Positions 58,701 through 64,000 of a stretch of 64,000 nt of DNA are shown in pieces (position 1 is the first letter of the stretch; the number at the start of each line of letters is the position of its first letter). The notes under the pieces are model-generated. The model worked only from the letters and a program-made list of their open reading frames with translations, made no database searches and was not told the origin of the DNA. Position numbers and translations under genes: made by a program. The DNA is from Blastochloris viridis (GTDB taxonomy: Bacteria > Pseudomonadota > Alphaproteobacteria > UBA2136 > UBA6156): NCBI GenBank assembly GCA_005768725.1, contig VAFM01000001.1, positions 682,001-746,000 on the forward strand, in the 5' to 3' direction.

Positions 58701-59177
58701 GGCAACCTTGTGGTACACGCCCCCAACGTGATGCTGGGCTACCTGCGCGACAGCGCCCCCGGTAAGCTTGAACCGGCTGAGTGGAACGGAAAGCGCGGCT
58801 GGTACGAAACCGGCGACATGGTAACGGTGGATGAGAACCGCTTTGTGACCATCCTTGGCCGCCTGAAGCGCTTTGCGAAGGTGGGTGGCGAGATGGTGTC
58901 CCTCCCCGCCGTAGAAAGCCTTGCCAGCGCCTGCTGGCCGGACGCGGAAAGTGCCGTGGTGGCGATGCCGGATGCGCGTAAGGGTGAACAACTGGTTCTG
59001 TTCACCACCCAGCCAAAGGCAACCAAGGATGACTTCCGCAAATTCGCCAAGGCCAAGGGGGCGAGTGAGCTGATGTTCCCGCGCCACCTGGCGATCATCG
59101 ACAAGCTGCCGACACTGGCGACGGGTAAGGTGAACTATCCGAAGCTGACCGAGATGGCGGAAGAGGTTATCAAATAA
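55737..59177 (+). CDS. aas: LplT-PlsC-acyl-activating fusion (Aas-type phospholipid reacylase)
   Basis: 1146 residues from MALLTQRNYLPLFLSHVLGVFNDN. Residues 1 to about 415 form an MFS-type LplT transporter with about 12 helices. Residues about 440-620 are a PlsC-type acyltransferase, with NHQSFLD (HX4D) near 459 and FPEGRLSQT near 528. The rest is an AMP-forming acyl-activating enzyme with VVLFTSGSEGKPKGV near 808, FGLTGGTLLP, GYGATETAPV and YETGDMV. Together they flip lysophospholipids inward and reacylate them with activated fatty acid. In enterics the transporter and enzyme are separate genes (lplT and aas); here all three are one polypeptide. Confidence 0.93.
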   Translation: MALLTQRNYLPLFLSHVLGVFNDNVFKSALTMLVTYKLAEAYGLNAAILVSLGGGIFILPYVLFSGIAGQMADKFEKTNLIRWIKLIEVLIVLTGTLVFLDGHLWGMFLLLFLMGMHSCFFSPLKYGILPQVLHKNQLVAANGLFEGSTFLFILLGTMYGGALILQPNGILLVGVTCVAVAVAGLIASYFIPMVKGVDPHLKLSKNFLAESLRMIGHARDGGQGILSSLLFISWFWLLGAVLLSLIPVYGAQYLHGDELTTTFLLSLFSIGVALGSVMCQKILKDQISLHYVPFAALMMSVAGAGIIWLTPLMPAHTPDTLRSMGDLLSLPMFWPIVGCFVILAFAGGMFTVPLYAYVQAYGKAAIKSRIIAANNVLNAVFMVAGALGSSLLLSADVSLLGVIGVLMSLNLLVVLCSVGMLPHARKQMLLRWILGPLFRVEVRGLENLKKLPKRLVIICNHQSFLDAALLAIFLPIRPTFAIDTVRSKEWWIKPFLNFVRALPVSPDNPYAVRELIKKVRNDEHVMIFPEGRLSQTGMLMKVYDGTGMVAVNGDADVLPIILEGAQFSKYTTHKNVVPKRWFPKITITIHPVQKLDVNPDIRGRARRVAAGQKMQWILTEAHYKTADTNRTLFSHLMASAKLYGPKNWILKDINLTPLTYKDLIARSLMLGGVLQRMGYAPRYADGHHAVGVLLPNANAAAATFFALQAVHAVPAMLNFSAGNDAVTSACKAAKIKHILTARSFIEKAKLEGLIAHLQKQGLEIVWLEDIRAKLTLTDKLKVVLAGKCPHWFYKELPNEPKQPAVVLFTSGSEGKPKGVVLSHINLNTNVAQARAVVDFNPKDTLLNALPMFHSFGLTGGTLLPVLSGVPVFLYPSPLHYRIVPEMVYNFNATIMFGTDTFLTGYARYAHPYDFYRMRYVFAGAEKVRAETRAVWFEKFGIRILEGYGATETAPVLALNTPMAYKQGTVGKLVPGIDYTLDKKPGLEGGNLVVHAPNVMLGYLRDSAPGKLEPAEWNGKRGWYETGDMVTVDENRFVTILGRLKRFAKVGGEMVSLPAVESLASACWPDAESAVVAMPDARKGEQLVLFTTQPKATKDDFRKFAKAKGASELMFPRHLAIIDKLPTLATGKVNYPKLTEMAEEVIK

Positions 59178-59190
59178 CTCCTTCCCACTC

Positions 59191-59220
59191 AAAAGCGGCC
59201 CCGTGGGGCCGCTTTGCTTT
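59191..59220. terminator. Terminator between aas and hemB
   Basis: AAGCGGCCCC/GGGGCCGCTT hairpin with short T or A tails on each strand. Confidence 0.7.
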
Positions 59221-59226
59221 GGCTCA

Positions 59227-60204
59227 CTATTCGGCCAGCCAGTGGGCGACTTTTGGGGCAAAGTACGTGATGAGGATATCCGCCCCCGCGCGGCGGAGAG
59301 ACGTCATGCTTTCCATTACCACGCGCTTTTCATCCAGTGCGCCGTTCTGGAAGGCGTAGCACATCATGCTGTATTCGCCGGATACCTGATAGGCGGCGAG
59401 CGGCAGGTTGGACTGCTGGCGGATGCGGGCGAGAATATCCAGATAGAACATGCCCGGCTTGACCATCAGGATATCGGCACCTTCGGCTTCATCCAGTTCC
59501 GCCTCTATCAGCGCCTCACGGGCGTTGGCGGGGTCCATCTGGTAGGTTTTACGGTCGCCCTTCAACTCGCACCCCGCGGCGGCACGGAAAGGCCCGTACA
59601 GACCGCTGGCAAACTTGCTGGCGTAGGCCATGATGGGCGTGTGTTCGAACCCTTCGGCATCCAGACGCTCACGGATGGCCGCGATCTGGCCGTCCATCAT
59701 GGCGGAGGGTGCCACGATATCGGCGCCCGCTTTGGCGCAAACGTAGGCCTGCAGGGCGAGGTTTTCCAGCGTATGATCGTTATGCACGTGGCCATCGTGG
59801 GTCAGCACACCGCAGTGGCCGTGGCTGGTGTATTCGCAGAAGCAGTTGTCGGAGATCACGCTCATCTCCGGGCAGGCATCCTTGGCGCGCTTGATCATGC
59901 GGGCCAGCAGGCCGTCGTCTTTCAGGCTGTCGGAGCCGGTTTCATCCTTGTGATGACTGACTCCGAATAACAGGATACTGCGGATACCGGCGGCATAGGC
60001 GTCTTTCACGGCCTTATCCATGTCTTTTTCCGGGTGGCGGACGATGCCGGGCATGGAGGAAATCGGTGTGGCTTCGGTGATGCCTTCTTCAATGAACATC
60101 GGGTAGACGAGTTGGCTGGCGTTAACGCTGGTTTCGCGCACCATGGAGCGCAGGGCTTCGGTACGGCGCAGGCGGCGCGGACGGTAGGGCAAGTCGAAGG
60201 ACAT
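59227..60204 (-). CDS. hemB: Delta-aminolevulinic acid dehydratase (porphobilinogen synthase)
   Basis: 325 residues of the normal length. The zinc-binding cysteines are Cys121, Cys123 and Cys131 (SDNCFCEYTSHGHCG). Active-site lysines are Lys197 (AYASKFAS) and the Schiff-base Lys249 (ILMVKPGM). It condenses two ALA molecules to porphobilinogen in haem synthesis. This is the Zn-dependent variety by cysteine content. Its start is weakly defined, with AAGAAAG upstream. Confidence 0.96.
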   Translation of the reverse strand: MSFDLPYRPRRLRRTEALRSMVRETSVNASQLVYPMFIEEGITEATPISSMPGIVRHPEKDMDKAVKDAYAAGIRSILLFGVSHHKDETGSDSLKDDGLLARMIKRAKDACPEMSVISDNCFCEYTSHGHCGVLTHDGHVHNDHTLENLALQAYVCAKAGADIVAPSAMMDGQIAAIRERLDAEGFEHTPIMAYASKFASGLYGPFRAAAGCELKGDRKTYQMDPANAREALIEAELDEAEGADILMVKPGMFYLDILARIRQQSNLPLAAYQVSGEYSMMCYAFQNGALDEKRVVMESMTSLRRAGADILITYFAPKVAHWLAE

Positions 60205-60279
60205 AACAGGGCTTTCTTGGATTCGCTCCCAGCATAGAAAGTTTCGGCCGCCGTATTTTGACTTTGATCAAAAAGCATC

Positions 60280-60304
60280 AAAAAGCGACCCCACAGGGTC
60301 GCTT
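60280..60304 (-). terminator. Terminator of rplQ
   Basis: AAGCGACCC/GGGTCGCTT hairpin followed by five T residues on the minus strand, just after the rplQ stop. Confidence 0.75.
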
Positions 60305-60321
60305 AAAGAGAATTCGTCAGC

Positions 60322-60684
60322 TTATTCCGGCAGACGGGTCAGCTGGATGACGGCCATATCGGCAGCGTCGCCCTGACGGAAGCCAGCCTTCATCACGCGG
60401 GTGTAACCACCGTTGACGCCCACAAAGCGTGGAGCGACTTCTTCGAACAGCTTCTTCAGCAGAACCGGGTTGGTGATGTCCTTGGCAACATCGCGACGGT
60501 TGGCAACGGTGTCAACACGGGCCTTGGTGATGAGGGGCTCGATCACGCGACGGAGGTCTTTGGCCTTCGGCAGGGTGGTCTTGATGGTGCCGTGCTCAAT
60601 GATGTTCATGGCCAGGCCGCGCAGCAATGCTTTGCGGGCCGTGGTGTCGCGGCCAAAGTGACGGTGGGATACGCCGTGAGTCAT
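60322..60684 (-). CDS. rplQ: 50S ribosomal protein L17
   Basis: 120 residues. N-terminus MTHGVSHRHFGRDTTARKALLR(G) is close to the L17 signature region, continuing through the usual TLPKAKDLRRVIEPLI and the C-terminal MAVIQLTRL. It sits at the polypeptide exit tunnel. It is separated from rpoA by an extra gene and by two terminators, with a consensus promoter of its own at 60720-60748, unlike the usual rpoA-rplQ cotranscription. Confidence 0.97.
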   Translation of the reverse strand: MTHGVSHRHFGRDTTARKALLRGLAMNIIEHGTIKTTLPKAKDLRRVIEPLITKARVDTVANRRDVAKDITNPVLLKKLFEEVAPRFVGVNGGYTRVMKAGFRQGDAADMAVIQLTRLPE

Positions 60685-60719
60685 GGTTAGTACTCCTGAA
60701 TTCTCTAATTACTTGGGGC

Positions 60720-60748
60720 TATATGGGGGGATTTGGCGGGGGTGTCAA
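60720..60748 (-). promoter_or_regulatory. Promoter of rplQ
   Basis: TTGACA, 17-base spacer, CATATA, 35 bases upstream of rplQ. It shows that rplQ is a separate transcription unit. Confidence 0.7.
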
Positions 60749-60760
60749 GGATTTTCCACA

Positions 60761-60790
60761 GAAAAAGAGCCGCACGAGACGGCTCTTCTT
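60761..60790 (-). terminator. Terminator of the 115-residue gene
   Basis: GAGCCG/CGGCTC hairpin followed by five T residues on the minus strand, between the inserted ORF and rplQ. Confidence 0.8.
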
Positions 60791-60806
60791 TGATGACACG
60801 TTGCAA

Positions 60807-61154
60807 TCATAGCTCCCAACTTGTCAGATCTCGTTCGGTAAGTTTTACAATGGGCCCCATTCTCTGGATATCGTAGTGGAAAACACCGTATCTCATTCTA
60901 CCAGCATAGCCCAAACGGTCATCCCAGACGGCACCCCTGACATAGAGTTTACCATCTTTTACGTCCAATGCATGGGGGATGATGCGCTTGCGAGAACCAA
61001 AGCGATTATCCGCTTCGTAGCTACGATTTTCAGGAGTTTCACTATTGACGCAGACTTGAACGGTCAGATAGCTAGCCGCAATTTTGCGGCCATTTGGTAT
61101 GAGGGCATGGATAATGCCGTTTTGGATGAAAACGTTTTCGACTTCGAGCTTCAT
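60807..61154 (-). CDS. Hypothetical protein inserted between rpoA and rplQ (115 residues)
   Basis: A predicted beta-rich protein (MKLEVENVFIQNGIIHALIPN, then KIAASYLTVQVCVNS) with an AGGAGA site 6 bases before the ATG, plus its own promoter (61188-61216) and terminator. Charged loops and a WDDRLGYAGRMRYG region are seen, with no known motif. Because rpoA and rplQ are normally adjacent, this is an insertion; its composition is somewhat lower in GC than its neighbours. Function unknown. Confidence 0.6.
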   Translation of the reverse strand: MKLEVENVFIQNGIIHALIPNGRKIAASYLTVQVCVNSETPENRSYEADNRFGSRKRIIPHALDVKDGKLYVRGAVWDDRLGYAGRMRYGVFHYDIQRMGPIVKLTERDLTSWEL

Positions 61155-61187
61155 TGAGATTTCTCCTAAAGCAGGCTCTTCATCACA

Positions 61188-61216
61188 AACCTATGTAGGT
61201 TAATAGATTGTGTCAA
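61188..61216 (-). promoter_or_regulatory. Promoter of the inserted ORF
   Basis: TTGACA, 17-base spacer, TAGGTT on the minus strand, following the rpoA terminator. Confidence 0.55.
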
Positions 61217-61220
61217 ATAA

Positions 61221-61247
61221 CAAAAAGGAGCCTTGCGGCTCCTCTTT
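61221..61247 (-). terminator. Terminator of rpoA
   Basis: GGAGCC/GGCTCC hairpin with five T residues on the minus strand, 30 bases after the rpoA stop. Confidence 0.8.
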
Positions 61248-61276
61248 CTTCAAAGGGGCGGTAGAAGCCCGCTTCC

Positions 61277-62293
61277 TTAGAAAGTCTTGTCCAGGCGACG
61301 TGCCAGGTCTTCGATGTTTTCCGGCGGCCAGCTTTCCAGGCGCATACCGAGGCCGAGGCCCATCTGACCGAGGACGTCCTTGATCTCGTTGAGAGACTTA
61401 CGGCCGAAGTTCGGGGTCTTGAGCATTTCGCTTTCAGACTTCTGCACCAGGTCGCCGATGTAAACGATGTTTTCGTTCTTCAGGCAGTTGGCAGAACGTA
61501 CGGACAGTTCCAGCTCATCAACCTTCATCAGCAGGTGCGGGTTGATGTCGATAACGTCATCGCGGCGGCCAGCGTCGTCGGCGATGTCTTCGAAGTTAAT
61601 GAAGACGCCGAGTTGGTCTTGCAGGATGCGGGCGGAGAACGCCAGAGCATCTTCCGGAGCCACAACGCCGTTGGATTCGATTTCCATAACCAGCTTGTCG
61701 TAGTCAGTGATCTGACCCACACGGGCGTCGGAAACCTTGAAGCTTACGCGACGGATCGGGCTGTAGATGGCGTCGATCAGGATGGAACCCGGCTGGCGCT
61801 CGTCGTTCTTGCGATCGGCGGCCGGAGAGTAACCCTTACCGGTACCAACGGTCAGTTCGATGCGCAGCTCACCCTTGTCGGCCAGAGTGGCGATCAGGTG
61901 GTTCGGATCGATGATCTCGATGTCGTGGGTGGCTTCAATGTCGGCAGCAGTGACCGGACCGGCACCCTTCTTGTGCAAGGTTACGGTCTTGGCCTCGGTG
62001 GCGTGGCTGCGGATAGCCATGGCCTTGAGGTTCAGAATGATTTCGGTGACGTCTTCCATTACGCCCGGCAGAGTGGTGAACTCGTGAACAGCGCCATCGA
62101 TCTTGATGGAGGTGATAGCGGAGCCTTGCAGACTGGAGAGCAGAACGCGACGCAGGGCGTTACCGAGGGTGTGACCAAAGCCGCGCTCGAGCGGTTCGAT
62201 GGTGAAGGTGGCAAATTTCTTCGGATCAGTACCAGCGCTCATACCTACCTTGGTGGGTTTGATGAGCTCTTTCCAGTTGGCTTGAATCTGCAT
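61277..62293 (-). CDS. rpoA: RNA polymerase alpha subunit
   Basis: 338 residues, normal length. The N-terminal dimerisation domain has [25 protein letters not shown] and [14 protein letters not shown]. The C-terminal alpha-CTD has [43 protein letters not shown], the helix-hairpin-helix that contacts UP elements and activators. It follows rpsM-rpsK in the usual order. Confidence 0.97.
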   Translation of the reverse strand: MQIQANWKELIKPTKVGMSAGTDPKKFATFTIEPLERGFGHTLGNALRRVLLSSLQGSAITSIKIDGAVHEFTTLPGVMEDVTEIILNLKAMAIRSHATEAKTVTLHKKGAGPVTAADIEATHDIEIIDPNHLIATLADKGELRIELTVGTGKGYSPAADRKNDERQPGSILIDAIYSPIRRVSFKVSDARVGQITDYDKLVMEIESNGVVAPEDALAFSARILQDQLGVFINFEDIADDAGRRDDVIDINPHLLMKVDELELSVRSANCLKNENIVYIGDLVQKSESEMLKTPNFGRKSLNEIKDVLGQMGLGLGMRLESWPPENIEDLARRLDKTF

Positions 62294-62391
62294 GGGGTAT
62301 CGCCTTCCTTAGCCTTTTTATATGAATCTTTTGCACCGAAATCTACATAGTTAGGACCGTCGGTGCAAGCGGTCCTAACTACGACTAACCT

Positions 62392-62802
62392 TTAAACGCG
62401 GCGGCGCTTACGGGGTTTGCAACCGTTGTGCGGGATAGACGTTACGTCGCGGATGGTAACAATCTCAAAACCTTGAGCTTGCAGACCACGCAGCGCGCTT
62501 TCGCGACCGGAACCCGGACCACGCAGCAGGACGTCCAGAACGCGCACGCCGTGTTCCTTGGCGGAACGGGCGGCACCTTCGGCAGCCAGCTGGGCGGCAA
62601 ACGGGGTGCCCTTGCGGGAGCCCTTGAAGCCAGCCTGACCGGCAGAGGACCACGCAATGGCGTTACCCTGAGCATCGGTGATGGTCACGATGGTGTTGTT
62701 AAAGCTGCTGTAAATGTGAGCGGTGGCGGAAGCAATATTCTTGCGGTCCTTACGCTTCATGGTGCGGGCGGACGAAGCGCCCTTCTTTTGCGGAGTAGCC
62801 AT
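62392..62802 (-). CDS. rpsK: 30S ribosomal protein S11
   Basis: 136 residues. Core motifs [37 protein letters not shown] and the C-terminal [14 protein letters not shown]. It is part of the platform near the mRNA exit. The N-terminus is slightly longer and basic, as is common in alphaproteobacteria. Confidence 0.97.
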   Translation of the reverse strand: MATPQKKGASSARTMKRKDRKNIASATAHIYSSFNNTIVTITDAQGNAIAWSSAGQAGFKGSRKGTPFAAQLAAEGAARSAKEHGVRVLDVLLRGPGSGRESALRGLQAQGFEIVTIRDVTSIPHNGCKPRKRRRV

Positions 62803-62822
62803 GATTTAATTCCTTAACCTTA

Positions 62823-63194
62823 CTACTTCTTCTTGCCTGCAACACCGGCCTTACGCGGGCCCTTGCGGGTACGTGCGTTGTGACGGGTGCTTTGACCACG
62901 GACCGGCAGGCCCTTACGGTGACGCAGACCACGGTAGCAACCGAGGTCCATCAGGCGCTTGATGTTCAGGCTCACCTGACGACGCAGGTCACCTTCTACG
63001 ATGAAGCTGGCATCGATAACGTTACGGATGCGGCTTACTTCGTCGTCGCTCAGCGTGTTTACACGACGAGTCGGCTCAACTTGAGCTGCTTCCAGGATTT
63101 GATATGTGTTTGCCGGACCGACACCATAAATGTAGGTAAGAGCTACCCACACCTGTTTGTCAGTCGGAATATTAACACCCGCGATACGTGCCAC
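62823..63194 (-). CDS. rpsM: 30S ribosomal protein S13
   Basis: 123 residues. [26 protein letters not shown] at the N-terminus, [18 protein letters not shown] and the C-terminal TRKGPRKAG. It contacts the P-site tRNA and L5. It lies 20 bases upstream of rpsK. Confidence 0.97.
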   Translation of the reverse strand: MARIAGVNIPTDKQVWVALTYIYGVGPANTYQILEAAQVEPTRRVNTLSDDEVSRIRNVIDASFIVEGDLRRQVSLNIKRLMDLGCYRGLRHRKGLPVRGQSTRHNARTRKGPRKAGVAGKKK

Positions 63195-63282
63195 GAGCTA
63201 CACTCCTACTTTGAAATTAATTTGAAACTGCTGCGACACTGTGCCGCACGCAGCCGACCAACTCAGACAAGTCACTTAAGAC

Positions 63283-63450
63283 TTATGCCTGGGTAACGCT
63301 GTAACGACCGGTCTTACCGTTCTTACGCTTGTCGCGCATGACGATACGGATACGGCCCAGGAACTTACCGGCCTTGTTACGGGTACGACGTACCACTTGC
63401 AGTTTACGGTCGCGCACTTTTTCAGCGCGGATGGACGAGGCGTAACGCAT
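63283..63450 (-). CDS. rpmJ: Putative divergent ribosomal protein L36 at the rpmJ position
   Basis: A 55-residue basic protein too short for the usual ORF calling, with AGGAAG upstream. The N-terminus MRYASSIRAEKVRDRKLQVVRR parallels the L36 pattern M-K-x-x-x-S-x-K-x-x-x-R-D-x-x-x-x-V-V-R-R, and its GRIRIV tail resembles GR(V)YVI. It lies between infA and rpsM, where rpmJ sits in many bacteria. Oddities: about 14 residues longer than typical L36, with an insertion after VVRR and no zinc cysteines. Other explanations are a lineage-specific basic ribosomal protein. Confidence 0.5.
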   Translation of the reverse strand: MRYASSIRAEKVRDRKLQVVRRTRNKAGKFLGRIRIVMRDKRKNGKTGRYSVTQA

Positions 63451-63486
63451 CTTCAATTACTTCCTTACACTAGAGGGTCAGAGGGG

Positions 63487-63515
63487 GCATTAACAGGTAA
63501 AAAACGTCTTGGCAA
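63487..63515 (-). promoter_or_regulatory. Promoter of the L36-like gene and rpsM operon
   Basis: TTGCCA, 17-base spacer, TAATGC on the minus strand, 37 bases upstream of the L36-like start. A GGCAAG/CTTGCC inverted repeat overlaps the -35 and could be an infA terminator. Confidence 0.5.
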
Positions 63516-63637
63516 GTATAAAAATCATCTTGCCGGTGTGGCTTTTCGCCACCGCTTTTACCAACCCATTCCGACTTCTCGGTTTAACTCTTGAATTCGC
63601 GGTGAATCCTTTGATTCACCAGTAGGAATCCGCTGCC

Positions 63638-63910
63638 TTACTTTTTGGCGAAAGGTGTCGCGGGGGCACCAGGTACAGCACCCGGAGCCGGTTCCTTTTT
63701 ACGGTAGGTGATACGACCCTTGGTCAGGTCATACGGAGTCATTTCCACGGTCACTTTGTCGCCTTCCAGAATACGGATGTTATTCTGGCGCATTTTCCCC
63801 GAGATATGGCAGAGCACGGTCGGACCGTTCTCCAGCTTTACGCGGAACAAAGTGTTGGGCAGCGACTCAGTCACCACACCTTCGAATTCGATTACATCAT
63901 CTTTAGCCAT
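63638..63910 (-). CDS. infA: Translation initiation factor IF-1
   Basis: 90 residues. [29 protein letters not shown] and the OB-fold core [33 protein letters not shown] are conserved. The Ala/Pro-rich C-terminal extension (about 18 residues) beyond the typical 72-residue length is unusual. Its start is chosen by homology and by a promoter that suggests a leaderless message. It lies next to the L36-like gene. Confidence 0.96.
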   Translation of the reverse strand: MAKDDVIEFEGVVTESLPNTLFRVKLENGPTVLCHISGKMRQNNIRILEGDKVTVEMTPYDLTKGRITYRKKEPAPGAVPGAPATPFAKK

Positions 63911-63916
63911 GGCGCG

Positions 63917-63945
63917 GGTTTAGCGCAGTTTTTCGCATAAAGCAA
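63917..63945 (-). promoter_or_regulatory. Promoter of infA, leaderless type
   Basis: TTGCTT, 17-base spacer, TAAACC, with the -10 ending 6 bases before the infA ATG. Confidence 0.6.
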
Positions 63946-63964
63946 GGGGCCTTACGGCCCCCTT
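63941..63964 (-). terminator. Terminator of the gene upstream of infA
   Basis: AAGGGGGCC/GGCCCCTT hairpin with a TGCTTT tail; it overlaps the infA -35, so infA is a separate unit. Confidence 0.55.
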
Positions 63965-63978
63965 CTTGAAGCGACGCT

Positions 63979-64000
63979 CTACTTGGCGCCAAGAACCTGC
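63979..64000 (-). CDS. C-terminal codons of a gene running off the right edge
   Basis: The last codons read QVLGAK then a stop, followed by the terminator at 63941-63964. In many alphaproteobacteria adk lies near here and ends with a similar VLG-type tail, but six residues cannot prove it. Confidence 0.25.

Overview
The window looks like a stretch of an alphaproteobacterial chromosome. The clues are the tig-clpP-clpX-lon-hup block followed by tRNA-Asp and tRNA-Val, the three-gene pntAA/pntAB/pntB transhydrogenase, a lone ParA-type ATPase, and alphaproteobacterial-type DprA, SufE, PrmA and BamD. I cannot place it below class. Gene order suggests a less-studied lineage: infA sits next to rpsM, rpoA is separated from rplQ, and lysine is charged by a class II LysRS. 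Most genes have moderately high GC, with a few clearly AT-rich intruders (24449-25198, 47596-48282, parts of 3650-4500).

Layout. 1-6900: the right-hand part of an integrated mobile element, all on the minus strand: a large serine recombinase with its C-terminal domain as a separate overlapping gene, a DUF2924 protein, a sigma-70-like factor, a Toprim plus RecA-like primase/helicase, a DUF6362 protein, and a cluster of short AAGTTGGAA repeats that may be iterons. 7140-17400: tRNA-Val, tRNA-Asp, a Nudix-like gene, HU, and the protein-quality-control block lon, clpX, clpP, tig, with small genes and a Tas-type reductase between. 17400-30000: tRNA-His and tRNA-Leu, an Old-Yellow-Enzyme, a membrane protein, a house-cleaning NTPase, a candidate sRNA, ligA-recN, bamD, a diguanylate cyclase, an unusual ParA/histone-H1-like fusion, and dprA. 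29600-45400: sufE-ygjV-cysS, secA, an M23 peptidase, a parvulin lipoprotein, murF, tRNA-Arg, a HAD phosphatase, tRNA-Thr, lysS, a chemoreceptor, prmA and an M24 peptidase. 45400-50400: groESL under tandem CIRCE operators, an AT-rich TIGR02391-like gene directly behind the groEL terminator, three tiny membrane-protein genes, and an LpxR-like outer-membrane deacylase. 50500-60200: pnt operon with a 44-codon extra gene, two tRNA-Pro, a UDG, a TetR regulator, an LplT-PlsC-acyl-activating fusion (Aas) and hemB. 60300-64000: rplQ, an inserted ORF, rpoA, rpsK, rpsM, an L36-like small gene and infA.

Functional themes. Protein folding and quality control dominate: trigger factor, ClpXP, Lon, GroESL, SecA, BamD and a periplasmic PPIase. 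HrcA/CIRCE control appears to cover both groESL and lon. Several housekeeping genes (recN, secA, infA, lysS, prmA, murF and others) have a consensus promoter whose -10 box ends 6-7 bases before the start codon, so leaderless translation seems common here.

I found no CRISPR array, rRNA operon or complete insertion sequence. I see no clear multi-gene undescribed system. The best leads are the ParA-H1 fusion, the divergent L36-like gene, the TIGR02391/HEPN-like gene behind groEL, the candidate sRNA, the iteron-like cluster and several unreported-looking small proteins.
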